From: an uncultured Pseudomonadales bacterium
GTDB taxonomy: Bacteria; Pseudomonadota; Gammaproteobacteria; Pseudomonadales; Azotimanducaceae
Length of the DNA: 64,000 bases
Direction: 5' to 3'
Assembly (NCBI GenBank): GCA_958296025.1
Contig: OY282430.1
Coordinates: 2,294,001 to 2,358,000, forward strand
Shown: piece after piece, positions 16,098 to 25,200 of the stretch
How the letters are laid out: each line of letters begins with the position of its first letter
Numbering within the stretch: position 1 is the first letter of the stretch
Program-made: the position numbers and the translations under genes
Notes under the pieces: model-generated
Database searches by the model: none
What the model was told of the DNA's origin: nothing
Seen by the model: the letters and a program-made list of their open reading frames with translations, nothing else

Positions 16098-16658
16098 ATG
16101 CCCTACGCCATCAATCCCCATCAGAGCTGGCTGCCCTTGGAGGTGGCCGCCGCCCGTGCAACGGACCCCCGCCACAGGGCCTTAATCACCGAGGTGCGGG
16201 ACCACATGGAGCACGAGATCAAGGGCGACCTGGACGCCCTGATGGGTACGCTGACGGAGCACCCCATCTACCACTTCTGGGGCAACGGCGAGCCGTCCGT
16301 CATCGAAGGCCGAGAAGCGGTTCGAGCCTTCTACTCCGGCATGTTCGCCACCGGCGGCCAACAATTCGAGGTGGTGGTGGACAAGGTCATCGCCAACGAC
16401 GACCATGTGGTGACCGAAGGCCAAGTCAAGCAGGTTCACCGAGGGCCGGCGCTGCTGGCGATGGGGATGCCGAAGGTCGGCGACGTCCCGGTTGGCGAAG
16501 ATGATCTCTGGCTAGGCGCCGCCCAATTGGTGACGCTGTGGCCGGCGGACGCCACCGGCAAGCTGATCGGCGAGGACATCTATTTCGGCGCCAGCCCGCT
16601 CGCTACGCTGCGCAAGATCACCCCCCAAGAGCTGCCGCCCTACTACCAATTGCCCTGA
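16098..16658 (+). CDS. SnoaL-like (NTF2-fold) protein 2
   Basis: A 186-residue NTF2-like protein. The start MPYAINPHQ at 16098 follows AAGAGGAGG; an upstream in-frame ATG at 16023 is less likely. Family features are an N-terminal helix (ALITEVRDHMEHEIKGDLDALMGTLTEHPIYHFWG), then GREAVRAFYSGMFATGG and the strands EVVVDKVIANDDHVVTEGQVKQVHRG. Such proteins are polyketide cyclase-, steroid isomerase- or dehydratase-like; this one may act with the first SnoaL-like protein on the same pathway. The exact reaction is unknown. Confidence 0.8.
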   Translation: MPYAINPHQSWLPLEVAAARATDPRHRALITEVRDHMEHEIKGDLDALMGTLTEHPIYHFWGNGEPSVIEGREAVRAFYSGMFATGGQQFEVVVDKVIANDDHVVTEGQVKQVHRGPALLAMGMPKVGDVPVGEDDLWLGAAQLVTLWPADATGKLIGEDIYFGASPLATLRKITPQELPPYYQLP

Positions 16659-16810
16659 CAACACCGGGCGCAATGTGAAGGCTGGGCAGAACCCGCGCCA
16701 GAAGTACACGCCATCCACGGGTAGCGAGCAAGACTGATTCAACCCAGAAACCGAGATAGTGCCAAGGGAATGCCGGTATGGGTTGCCAGCTGAATAAACG
16801 CCATCCGCCT

Positions 16811-17771
16811 TCATCCAGCAATTGACCCTTCGGGTGCGATTCGCAGCGCATGGTGGAAGATCTCCTTCATAAAGTCTTGCCATGCGTCATCGTCGCTAAG
16901 AAGTTGATCGATGTCGAAGTCCGCCTCGACCCGCATCTCTCCCAGCCGCTCGCGCATGGTCGCGGTGATAACGCCGGCGATCAGGAAGTTCTTGCAGCTA
17001 ACGGGCGCTTCGTCAAAGGTGTTCTTGATGGCGCCAAGCCGCTCCATCGCCCCCGCCCGATCCTTGCCGCCTTTTACCTCAATAAGCACTGCCCGCGCAC
17101 CGTTCCTCTCGAACGCGATATCCGGCTCTGAACCGAATAGCATGCGCACCCCGCCGACCAACTGCCACTCGCGATCCGACGGGCTTGCGGTCTCGGCGCT
17201 ATCCAGCAAGCCTTGAGCGCGGACCCAATCGATCAGCCTTTCTTTGACCGCTTCCTCGGCTTCTTGCCCGATAATGTTGCGAATGGCGCCGTCTTCAGTA
17301 ATGCCCAGCGTCGCAAGGATATTTCGGTAGCCATCTCGCAACGTCCAGTCGATGTTGTCCACGATGATCGAACTGATGACGGCGTTGTACAGACGGCATA
17401 CGCGAAGCGCTTTCTCGTCGGTCACCCGAGCCGTCTTTGGGGAACGTTCCCATGTGGTCACCCCACCAGCAATTTCCTGCACCCGTTTGAGCGAGAGAAG
17501 CGCGATGCCCCGATAAATGCACCGAGGCGTCGGGAATGGCCTTGAGAATGGCTGGATGAGCAAAAACCAAGCGCCTTCTGATGCCAGCTTCCGCCACATG
17601 CCGCCAAGCATCCCTTGCGATGCACAGTTCGCGCTTGCGATACCGAAGTTTGGTTTGGAATGCCTTGATTTTTTTGCGTACACGCAGATCGTCGCCGCCG
17701 GTAATACGTCGTGCGATCTTCACCGTACGGGCGACAGCATCCTCAGTACGCTTGGCTGTCTGGTCAGACAC
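16811..17771 (-). pseudogene. Type II restriction endonuclease, frameshifted
   Basis: Predicted nuclease partner of the adjacent methyltransferase. The catalytic PD-(D/E)xK segment is SEPDIAFERNGARAVLIEVKGGKD in the C-terminal half. The coding sequence is split between two frames. From a GTG at 17771 (VSDQTAKRTEDAVAR) it reads about 85 residues to HPAILKAIPDASVHL. Then, around 17512-17522, the family-like sequence continues one frame over as YRGIALLSLKRVQEIAGG and NILATLGITEDGAIRNIIGQ to the stop at 16811. The repaired protein would be about 319 residues, normal for a type II enzyme. The GTG start overlaps the methyltransferase stop (GTGTCTGA), so both were coupled. Specificity is unknown. 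Either the nuclease has been inactivated or there is a one-base sequence error. Confidence 0.7.
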
Positions 17772-19194
17772 GGGCGGACGATTCCGGCATCCGCCACCGA
17801 TACACGCACTTACGCAGTTCCCGGCGACCGAAGCGTCCCATCTGCTGGCTGGCGTTGCCTTTGCCGCGGGGCAGCACGCCGATTTCTTCACAAACGAATC
17901 CGCATTGCTCGGCGATGTCGGAGAGGATCAAGTCCACGGGCACTTCCTCGCCGTGGTATTGAACGTTGTCGTTCACCATGACCACGCTGCCGCCCGGTCG
18001 CGTCACCCGCGCCAGCTCCGCGATAATCAGCGCCATCTCTTGAAAATAGTTTTCAACCAAGCGAATGACATGTGGATTGCTGAGTTCGCTTTTGCGAGAA
18101 CGCAGCGCATCCAACGTTTCGGCGAGGGCCGCTTGCGAACGGATGGCCGCCCGCGCATGGGCGAGCACGGCCGGCCGCGGATACTCGCGCTCCAGCTGTT
18201 GCGCTTTGGAGCGGTTTTCCACCGTAGCGCTCAGCAACGCCTGCCGCAGTTCGCCGAAGGCGGCCTGGTCGTAACCGAGCCAAGCCAACTCGAGCGCATA
18301 GGTGCGGGTATAGTCGTAGCGGTTGGCGTAGGGCGGCGATGTGATGGTTAGGCCAACCGAGCCGGCCTCCAGGCGCGGTAGTTCCCGCAGGGCGGAACCT
18401 TCAACGATGCGGGGAGGTCGAGTTGCGTAGTATTTGGCGAGCTGCGGGGCGTCCTGCAGGATTTCCGCGAGACGCCTTCGCAACGCGTCGGCGAAGCCGG
18501 GTATCGGGCCTTTGTCCATGCCGCCACGCAGGTTCCGCCCGCACCGCTGGTCCCAGCGCAGGTACTGCCCGTCCTTGCGCGTGTAGCTGGCCTCTTCCAG
18601 GACGCTCATGCAGGCGAAATCCAACACCAAGCGGACATTCTCGTCCTTCATTTGGTTCAGGAAGGCGCGGGCCCGGGCGATGGCGTCTTCCGCCGCTGCC
18701 GGAAATGCCCGTTCGGTGATGCGCACATGGGGAAAGCGGAACGCTGGTGCGACGCTGCCGCCATCCAAGGCCCGCAGCAGCCCCGCCCCGCTTTTTTCCA
18801 GAACGCTGCGCTTCAGGCCGTTTGCCACGCAGGCGATGGCTCGTGTTGCCCGTGCGCCTACCGGCATGATTTCGATGCCAACGGCGTCGCGACCGGCACC
18901 GCCCGCGACCAGCACACTCGTTCCCGCGCCAGCAAACGGGTCGAGTACAGGGCCGTCGCCGAGACGCAAGGCGGAGCGCACCAGATCCGCGGAGAACCCT
19001 TCCTTGTATTTGAACCACCGAAGGCCCGGCTGCACCTTATTGGCTTGCCAGGAGACGACGCGGCGGTTCAGGTCGGGCCGCTCGACCATACGATCGGCAA
19101 AACGCCGCCGCAGGGCACACCGAGCCTCGCTGTCGCGCGGGGTTTTCCGCTGCCGGAGCGGGTCGAAAGCGATGGCCGTCTGGGCTTCGCTCAT
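17764..19194 (-). CDS. Type II DNA methyltransferase (N4-cytosine or N6-adenine)
   Basis: A 476-residue amino-methyltransferase. The SAM motif FxGxG is present as LDPFAGAGTSVLVAG (85-92), and the catalytic motif IV is TSPPYANRYDY (285-289, SPPY type, most often N4-cytosine). The final third has DLILSDIAEQCGFVCEEIG and a cysteine-containing end. The FxGxG-before-SPPY order with about 195 residues between them places the target-recognition region in the middle. It overlaps the start of the endonuclease gene on the same strand, giving a compact R-M unit with the methylase first. An intact methylase with a broken nuclease would act as a solitary epigenetic modifier. Confidence 0.85.
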   Translation of the reverse strand: MSEAQTAIAFDPLRQRKTPRDSEARCALRRRFADRMVERPDLNRRVVSWQANKVQPGLRWFKYKEGFSADLVRSALRLGDGPVLDPFAGAGTSVLVAGGAGRDAVGIEIMPVGARATRAIACVANGLKRSVLEKSGAGLLRALDGGSVAPAFRFPHVRITERAFPAAAEDAIARARAFLNQMKDENVRLVLDFACMSVLEEASYTRKDGQYLRWDQRCGRNLRGGMDKGPIPGFADALRRRLAEILQDAPQLAKYYATRPPRIVEGSALRELPRLEAGSVGLTITSPPYANRYDYTRTYALELAWLGYDQAAFGELRQALLSATVENRSKAQQLEREYPRPAVLAHARAAIRSQAALAETLDALRSRKSELSNPHVIRLVENYFQEMALIIAELARVTRPGGSVVMVNDNVQYHGEEVPVDLILSDIAEQCGFVCEEIGVLPRGKGNASQQMGRFGRRELRKCVYRWRMPESSARV

Positions 19195-19395
19195 CAGTCG
19201 CTCAATCGCTCGCCTCGCCGGGAAACCGCCTGAAAGTTAAAAGCCGCCATCGTTCAGCACTGGGCAGCAGGCCGTAAACCACCTCCGACGCAGAGCCTGT
19301 TCATTGGCCACGGCCTTGGATGCATCCACACCGCTCCCTGCTTCACCGAGACGTTGAACAAGCGGTCATCCTCGTTGAGCTGCGGCCTCACCCCG

Positions 19396-22059
19396 CTAGA
19401 ATTCGTGCGTCACCTCAATGCCCCAGGTGCGGCCCGGCAACACGGAACCGAACCAAAACACACCAACATCAACAGAAGTTGAGAGGTAGTTGTTGCTGTG
19501 AAAGGCGTCCTTGACGTAGCCGGCCACCTTAAACGGAGCGCGCTCCCAAATGAGCGTGAAATCCATTTCGCCACGAGCGGGGAACTCGTTGCGCCCAAGC
19601 CCCCGCGGGTCTGGTTGGCCGAAATTGCCGGTGGTTTTGCCAGCCCATGCGTAGTTTGCCGAACCGACCAATTGGCCCCAGCCCTCAGCGAGCGGCTGCG
19701 TCACCATAATGCCTGCATTGACATTCCAGTCCGGCTGGAAGCCGAATTCATAGTCATCGGAACGATCGACCTTGGGGCAGGTGGCGCGGGAGATCCCTTG
19801 GCAGGCAATTCGATCCGGCGCCAGGAACTCTTCATACTTGCCGTCGATCATGCCCACCGAAAGACGCAGCTGAACTCGCTCGCTCGCCGCCAGCATGGCT
19901 TCCACTTCGAGCCCGTCAATCGTCGCCTTGGCGGCGTTGTTCACAACGGTTTCCGTAGCCGCGCCAAACTGGTAGATCTCGCTCTCGTGCTTATCCTTGT
20001 ATTTGGCGCGGAACAGGGTCGCGTTGACTATCAGCCGGTTGTCGAGCAGGCTGGACCTCAGGCCGACCTCGTAGCTGTCAACCGTCTCGGGATCATAGGG
20101 GCCAATTGAGCTTGGCGTGGTGGCGCGGCCGTTGAAACCGCCGGACCGAAACCCGCGCGACCAAGACAGATAACCCATGATGTCTTCGGAGAACGCGTAA
20201 TCCAGGCTCACCCGTGGGGTGAACTTGGTCCAGGTTTCCTCGCCGTCGGAATTGCAGGCCAGCCCGGCTGTTCGCGCCGCGGCGATTTCCGGCGTTGGGG
20301 CGGAGGCAATCCAAGCGGATGCCACCGCATCGGCCTGCGCCTGCAAATCGCTATTGAGGCCGCAGCCCCACGCGGTGGGCGGCAGCAGTCCGCTGGCATC
20401 GCCGGAAAGCCGCTGGAAGATGAAGAAATCCTTTTTCTCGCGCGTCCACCTGCCGCCCAGCGTTAGTCGCAGCTGGTCGGTGACTTGATAGTGGCCTTCG
20501 CCGTACAACGCATAGGCGTTCAACTTTTGTCCCGCGTCGCCATCGGGAGTGGGCATTGCGCCGGGCACTCTGCGGTTGCCAAAAACATAGACGCTTTGGG
20601 TAATGAAGTACTCGGACTCCACGTAATAGAAACCTCCGACGAAGTTGAACTTGCCGTCGAAATCCGATGCCACCCGCCATTCGCTGCTGAATTGGTCGTA
20701 TTCCTGCGGCCGCCAGGGATGGAAGACGTACACCGGCGCACCGAGGTTGTCCTCGTCGAGGAGCTCCTCTTCTTCTTTGTAGCCGGTCACCGAGGTCAAT
20801 TTCAGATCACCGAACTCATAGTTGAGTTCCAGCGTGAATCCGTGCTGCTCAATTGAGTTGTTGAACAGTTGCGCCGCCAGCGAGTATTTGTAACCGTTGC
20901 TCTCGCCAAGCTCATAGCCGTACTTGGCGCAAGCGACCTCCGGCACCCAGCCGTTGAGCGGGGCCAAAACGGCGCCGTAAACGTCGCAGAAGTTGCCGCC
21001 TTGAACCAAGGCGCCACCGATTCCGCCCCCCACCGCGGCACCTGGAGGTACTCCAGCACCAAGGCTCGCGAACACCGACCCCGTGATGGCCCCCCATTGC
21101 GCCGGCGAGAGATTGGGAACGGTCAAATTGGCGGGAGTGGCAAGCGTGGACTTGTCGTTGGTGTACTCGAAGGTGAATAGTGCATCGAATGCCTCGTTCG
21201 GCTCCCAGAGAAGGCTGGCGTAGGCGTTTATGGTGTCCTCGCCGGGAATGTCGTCACCAGTTCCTTCAATCGCGCCGGTCGCCAAGTCGAAAAGCCCTTG
21301 TTCCTGATAGCCGTCGCCCTTGTCGAGAAAACCCGCCACTTTCACCGCCAGGGTGTCACTCAACGGAAAATTCAACACCGCCTTCACATCGGTTTCGTTG
21401 TGCGCCCCGTAACGGAATTGAGTGCGCAGCCCGAATTCTCCGGTCGGGCGGGTGCGGCGCACATTGACCACGCCGGCGATCGTGTTGCGCCCGAACAGCG
21501 TTCCCTGCGGCCCGCGCAGTATTTCAACCGACTCCAGGTCGAACGTGTCGATCAAGGCACCCGTGTTGGTGACCAAGGCGACGCCATCCACAACCACGCC
21601 GACGGCCGGGTCGAAGCTCTTCTCGAGGTCGCCGAAGACGATGCCGCGCATGCCGGCGAACAAGGCGTTGCCCGCATAGGGTTGCCTCGTGAGAGTTACG
21701 TTGGGCGCGAACTTGGAGAATTCGCCGATGTTTTCCCCATAGGCGTTCTCAATGGTGGTTTCGTTGAACGCGGTCACGGAAAGCGGCACGTCCTGCAGGG
21801 ATTCCTCCCGCTTGCGCGCCGTCACCACAATTTCCTCAATGGCGGCACCATCAAGGTTTTGCGCCTGCAGCGAGTTCATGCCGCCCACCGCCGCCAACGT
21901 AAGCACTGAAAAACCAAGAACAGGCAAGGCCCCAACAAGACGACGGGCGAAACGAACGGAAAGCCGGTGGTCGGGCGAAAGGCGTGGCTCATCCGCCATC
22001 TCCTTACCGCGTTCAAGGAATATGGCGCAAGGATGGCGATGAAGTTGGCGTGGCTGCAT
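19396..22059 (-). CDS. TonB-dependent outer-membrane receptor 2
   Basis: An 887-residue TonB receptor. MQPRQL at 22059 follows AGGGGAGAG. The export signal ends at GGMNSLQAQ, then the plug starts IEEIVVTARKREESLQDVPLSVTAF and includes ESVEILRGPQGTLFGRNTIAGVV. Barrel segments include LTLGGRWTREKKDF, FTPRVSLDYAF, SWSRGFRSGGFNG and VDSYEVGLRS, and the C-terminal residue is Phe (IEVTHEF), the usual BAM-targeting end. It has two Cys-bearing extracellular-loop regions (near 'GNFCDVYG...VACAKYG' and 'WGCGL...GLACNSDG') that may form loop disulfides. It is transcribed divergently from giant gene A across a 193-bp region rich in palindromes. The ligand is unknown. Confidence 0.9.
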   Translation of the reverse strand: MQPRQLHRHPCAIFLERGKEMADEPRLSPDHRLSVRFARRLVGALPVLGFSVLTLAAVGGMNSLQAQNLDGAAIEEIVVTARKREESLQDVPLSVTAFNETTIENAYGENIGEFSKFAPNVTLTRQPYAGNALFAGMRGIVFGDLEKSFDPAVGVVVDGVALVTNTGALIDTFDLESVEILRGPQGTLFGRNTIAGVVNVRRTRPTGEFGLRTQFRYGAHNETDVKAVLNFPLSDTLAVKVAGFLDKGDGYQEQGLFDLATGAIEGTGDDIPGEDTINAYASLLWEPNEAFDALFTFEYTNDKSTLATPANLTVPNLSPAQWGAITGSVFASLGAGVPPGAAVGGGIGGALVQGGNFCDVYGAVLAPLNGWVPEVACAKYGYELGESNGYKYSLAAQLFNNSIEQHGFTLELNYEFGDLKLTSVTGYKEEEELLDEDNLGAPVYVFHPWRPQEYDQFSSEWRVASDFDGKFNFVGGFYYVESEYFITQSVYVFGNRRVPGAMPTPDGDAGQKLNAYALYGEGHYQVTDQLRLTLGGRWTREKKDFFIFQRLSGDASGLLPPTAWGCGLNSDLQAQADAVASAWIASAPTPEIAAARTAGLACNSDGEETWTKFTPRVSLDYAFSEDIMGYLSWSRGFRSGGFNGRATTPSSIGPYDPETVDSYEVGLRSSLLDNRLIVNATLFRAKYKDKHESEIYQFGAATETVVNNAAKATIDGLEVEAMLAASERVQLRLSVGMIDGKYEEFLAPDRIACQGISRATCPKVDRSDDYEFGFQPDWNVNAGIMVTQPLAEGWGQLVGSANYAWAGKTTGNFGQPDPRGLGRNEFPARGEMDFTLIWERAPFKVAGYVKDAFHSNNYLSTSVDVGVFWFGSVLPGRTWGIEVTHEF

Positions 22060-22070
22060 GGTTCTCTCCC

Positions 22071-22175
22071 CTAGATTGCCCACGGAATCTCCGCAACTAG
22101 GGCACTATACACGCCTAGATTCAGCACACAAACGCATTTTCCCCGGCAGCTGGGCGATTTAAGGTCCTAGATTCA
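22071..22175 (-). promoter_or_regulatory. Promoter of TonB receptor 2 with CTAGATT direct repeats
   Basis: A minus-strand TATAGT (-10) lies at 22109-22104, about 45 nt before the start codon; the -35 is poor (TTTGTG). CTAGATT occurs three times at 22071-22077, 22115-22121 and 22167-22173, the latter two within the longer CCTAGATTCA spaced 52 bp apart (about five helical turns). These are candidate sites for a regulator of the receptor. Confidence 0.45.
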
Positions 22176-22178
22176 ACC

Positions 22179-22230
22179 CCCAAGTGCTTGGGCTGCCGAA
22201 TCCCTAGGGAAGCGTTTAGGGGGCTATAAT
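22179..22230 (+). promoter_or_regulatory. Promoter of giant gene A with palindromes
   Basis: A perfect TATAAT (22225-22230) precedes the giant gene by 23 bp. No -35 consensus is present; instead, a perfect 10-bp palindrome TCCCTAGGGA (22201-22210) occupies that position, and CCCAAG-TG-CTTGGG lies at 22179-22192. This layout suggests an activator-dependent or repressible promoter. A GGAAAGGAAG ribosome-binding site follows at 22233-22242. Confidence 0.5.
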
Positions 22231-22252
22231 CTGGAAAGGAAGTGTCGCGCTT

Positions 22253-25200
22253 ATGGGTTGGATGCAGGGTCCTGATATGCCGCTGCTTTTCTCTTTGCCC
22301 CGCTTCGAGGGCATGACTCGGCGGATTGCCGGCCGGCGGTGCGCCCACCTTGTCCCCTTGCTGCTCCTCGCCTTCGCCGCCGCCGCGCCCGATGCCGCCG
22401 CGCAGACGACGATTTCCGTCAACTCGCCGAGCGTGACGGAGGGCAACAGCGGCACGACGACCCTGACCTTCACGCTGACGCTGAGCAGGGCGTCCCCCGA
22501 GGGAAAGGAGACTGTCCGTTACCGGGATGACGGCACCGGGACGGCGACCGCGGGCACGGATTATGTGGAGCTCTCAACGATTGACGACAAGGATGCGAAC
22601 TACGCGGTAGTGACCTTCGACGCCTTCGAGACCACGGCGACCATCAATGTCACGGTGAACGGCGACACCGACGTCGAAGCGGACGAGACGATCAAACTGG
22701 CCCTGAGCAATCCGGTAGACGCCACTCTCGCCGCCACGACCGCCACGGGAACGATCACCAACGACGATCTGCCGACGCTATCGATCAACTCGCCACGGGT
22801 GACGGAGGGGGCGGCGGGGACGACGGCGAACCTGACCTACACGGTGAGCCTGACTCCGGCGAGCACACAGCAGGTGACGGTGAACTGGGCGGAGGGGACG
22901 GGCGGCACTGCCACTTCCGGGATGGACTACACGGCCATCACGGGCGGGACGCTGACCTTCGCGGCGGGGACGACCAGCCAGACCTTCAACGTGTCGGTGA
23001 AGGGGGACCCGCTGGACGAGGCGGACGAGACAGTGATTGCGACCCTGAGCAGCCCGACGAACGCGACGGTCTCGACCACGGCGGGTACCGGCACGGGGAC
23101 GATCACCGACGACGACGACCCGCCGACGGTGTCGGTCGCCGCGGCGAGCGTGACGGAGGGGGACAGCGGGTCGAAGAACCTGACTTTCACGGCGACCCTG
23201 AGCGCGGACAGCGGCAGGGAGGTGACGGTGGACTGGGCCGAGGGGACGGGCGGCACCGCCACTTCCGGGACGGACTACACGGCCATCACGGGCGGGAAGC
23301 TGACCTTCGCGGCGGGGACGAGGAGCCAGACCTTCCATGTGTCGGTGACGGGCGATGTCGTGGACGAGTCGAACGAGACGGTGGTGGTGGCGTTGAGCAG
23401 CCCGACGAACGCGACGATCTCGGCCACGGCGGGCAGCGCCACGGGGACCATCACGGACAACGACGCGACGCCGACCTCGATCACGCTGACGGTGAACGAC
23501 GACAGCGTGGACGAGGGGGACGGGGACACCACGATCACGGTGACGGCCACGGTGGACGGGACGACGCGGTTCGGCGTGGACAAGACGGTGACCGTGAGCG
23601 TGGCGGGCAGCGGCACGGCGGGGGCGGTGGACTTCGCGGCAGTGACGGATTTCGACATCACGATCGCGGCCGGGACGGCGAGCAAGAGCGAAACCTTCAC
23701 GCTGTCGCCCACGGACGACTCGGTGGACGAGACCGACGAGACGATCACGGTGAGCGGCGCTTCGACCGGCCTGACGGTGAACCAGGACACGATCACGTTG
23801 TCGGACGACGACGCGGCGCCGACCTCGATCACCCTGTCGGTGGACGACAGCAGCGTGGCGGAGGACGACGGGGCGACCACCATCACGGTTACCGCCACGG
23901 TGGATGGCACGACGCGGTTCGTTGACGACACCACGGTGGCGGTGAGCGTGGCGGGCAGCGGCACGGCGGCGGCGGTGGACTTCGCCGCGGTGTCGAACTT
24001 CAACATCTCCATCGGCGCCGGGGAGGCGAGCGGCACCGAAACCTTCACGCTGACGCCGACCGACGACACGGTACACGAGGCCAACGAGACGATCACGGTC
24101 AGCGGCACGTCGGGCGCCCTGACGGTGAACTCGGCCACGATCACCCTGACGGACGACGAGGCCCTGCCGACGGTGGCGCTGTCGCTGTCGCCGACGTCCA
24201 TCGGGGAGGCCGGCGGCGCCTCCACGGTGACGGCGACGCTTTCGGCGGTGTCGAGCGCGGCGGTGACGTTGACGGTGGGGGCGGCGGCGGGAACGGGCGC
24301 GGTCGCGGCCGACTTCAGTCTGAGCACGGCGAAGACGCTGACCATCGCGGCGGGCGCGACCACGAGCACGGGCACCGTGACGGTGACGGCCGCGGACAAC
24401 GACGTGGACGCGGCGAACAAGTCGGTGACCGTCTCGGCCACGGCGACGGGCGGCAACGGGGTGGCGGCGCCGTCCGATGTGACGCTGACGCTGACGGACG
24501 ACGACACCGCGGGCGTGACCTTCAACCCCACCACCCTGACCCTGACCGAGCAAGGCGCCAGCCAGAAGTTCACCATGGTGCTGGACTCGGAGCCCACCGG
24601 GCTGGTGTATATCACATTCCACCCGGACCCCGGGATCTCGGTGAAGGGCGCCGTGGCACCCGGTACGTACTCCTGGGGGAGCCTCGACTCGTCGAACTGG
24701 GACACGGGGATCACAGCGAGGGAGTTAACCGTCGCGGCCCTCGCGGACAGCAACATGCAGGACGAGACCAGGTACGTCAAATATTCGATGTCCGGCTACG
24801 GCTCCTTGGACGCGCCGTTCAGCAACCCCAGGAATGGGGTGAAGGTGATGGTCATCGACGACGACAAGCCGACCGTGACGCTGTCGCTGTCGCCGTCGTC
24901 CATCTCGGAGAACGGCGGGGTGGCCACGGTGACGGCGACGCTGGACGAGGCTGCGACCGTGGCCACCACGGTCACGGTGGCGGCGGCTGCGGGCACGGAC
25001 ACGGACGCTTCCGACTTCACCCTGAGTTCGGCGAACACGCTGACGATCGCCGCGGGGGACACGACGAGCACCGGCACGGTGACGATCACCGGCGTGGACA
25101 ACGCCCTCGACGAACCGGACAAGAGCGTCGCCGTGTCCGGCGCGGTTTCGCACAACGGCGTGGCGACGCCCACCGCCAAGACGCTGACGATCACCGACGA

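Noticed and set aside
17295-17891. Separate 198-codon gene between methyltransferase and nuclease
   Set aside because: Its useful part (from 17771 to about 17520) is the N-terminus of the endonuclease in the other frame; the rest is antisense-like or overlaps the methyltransferase.
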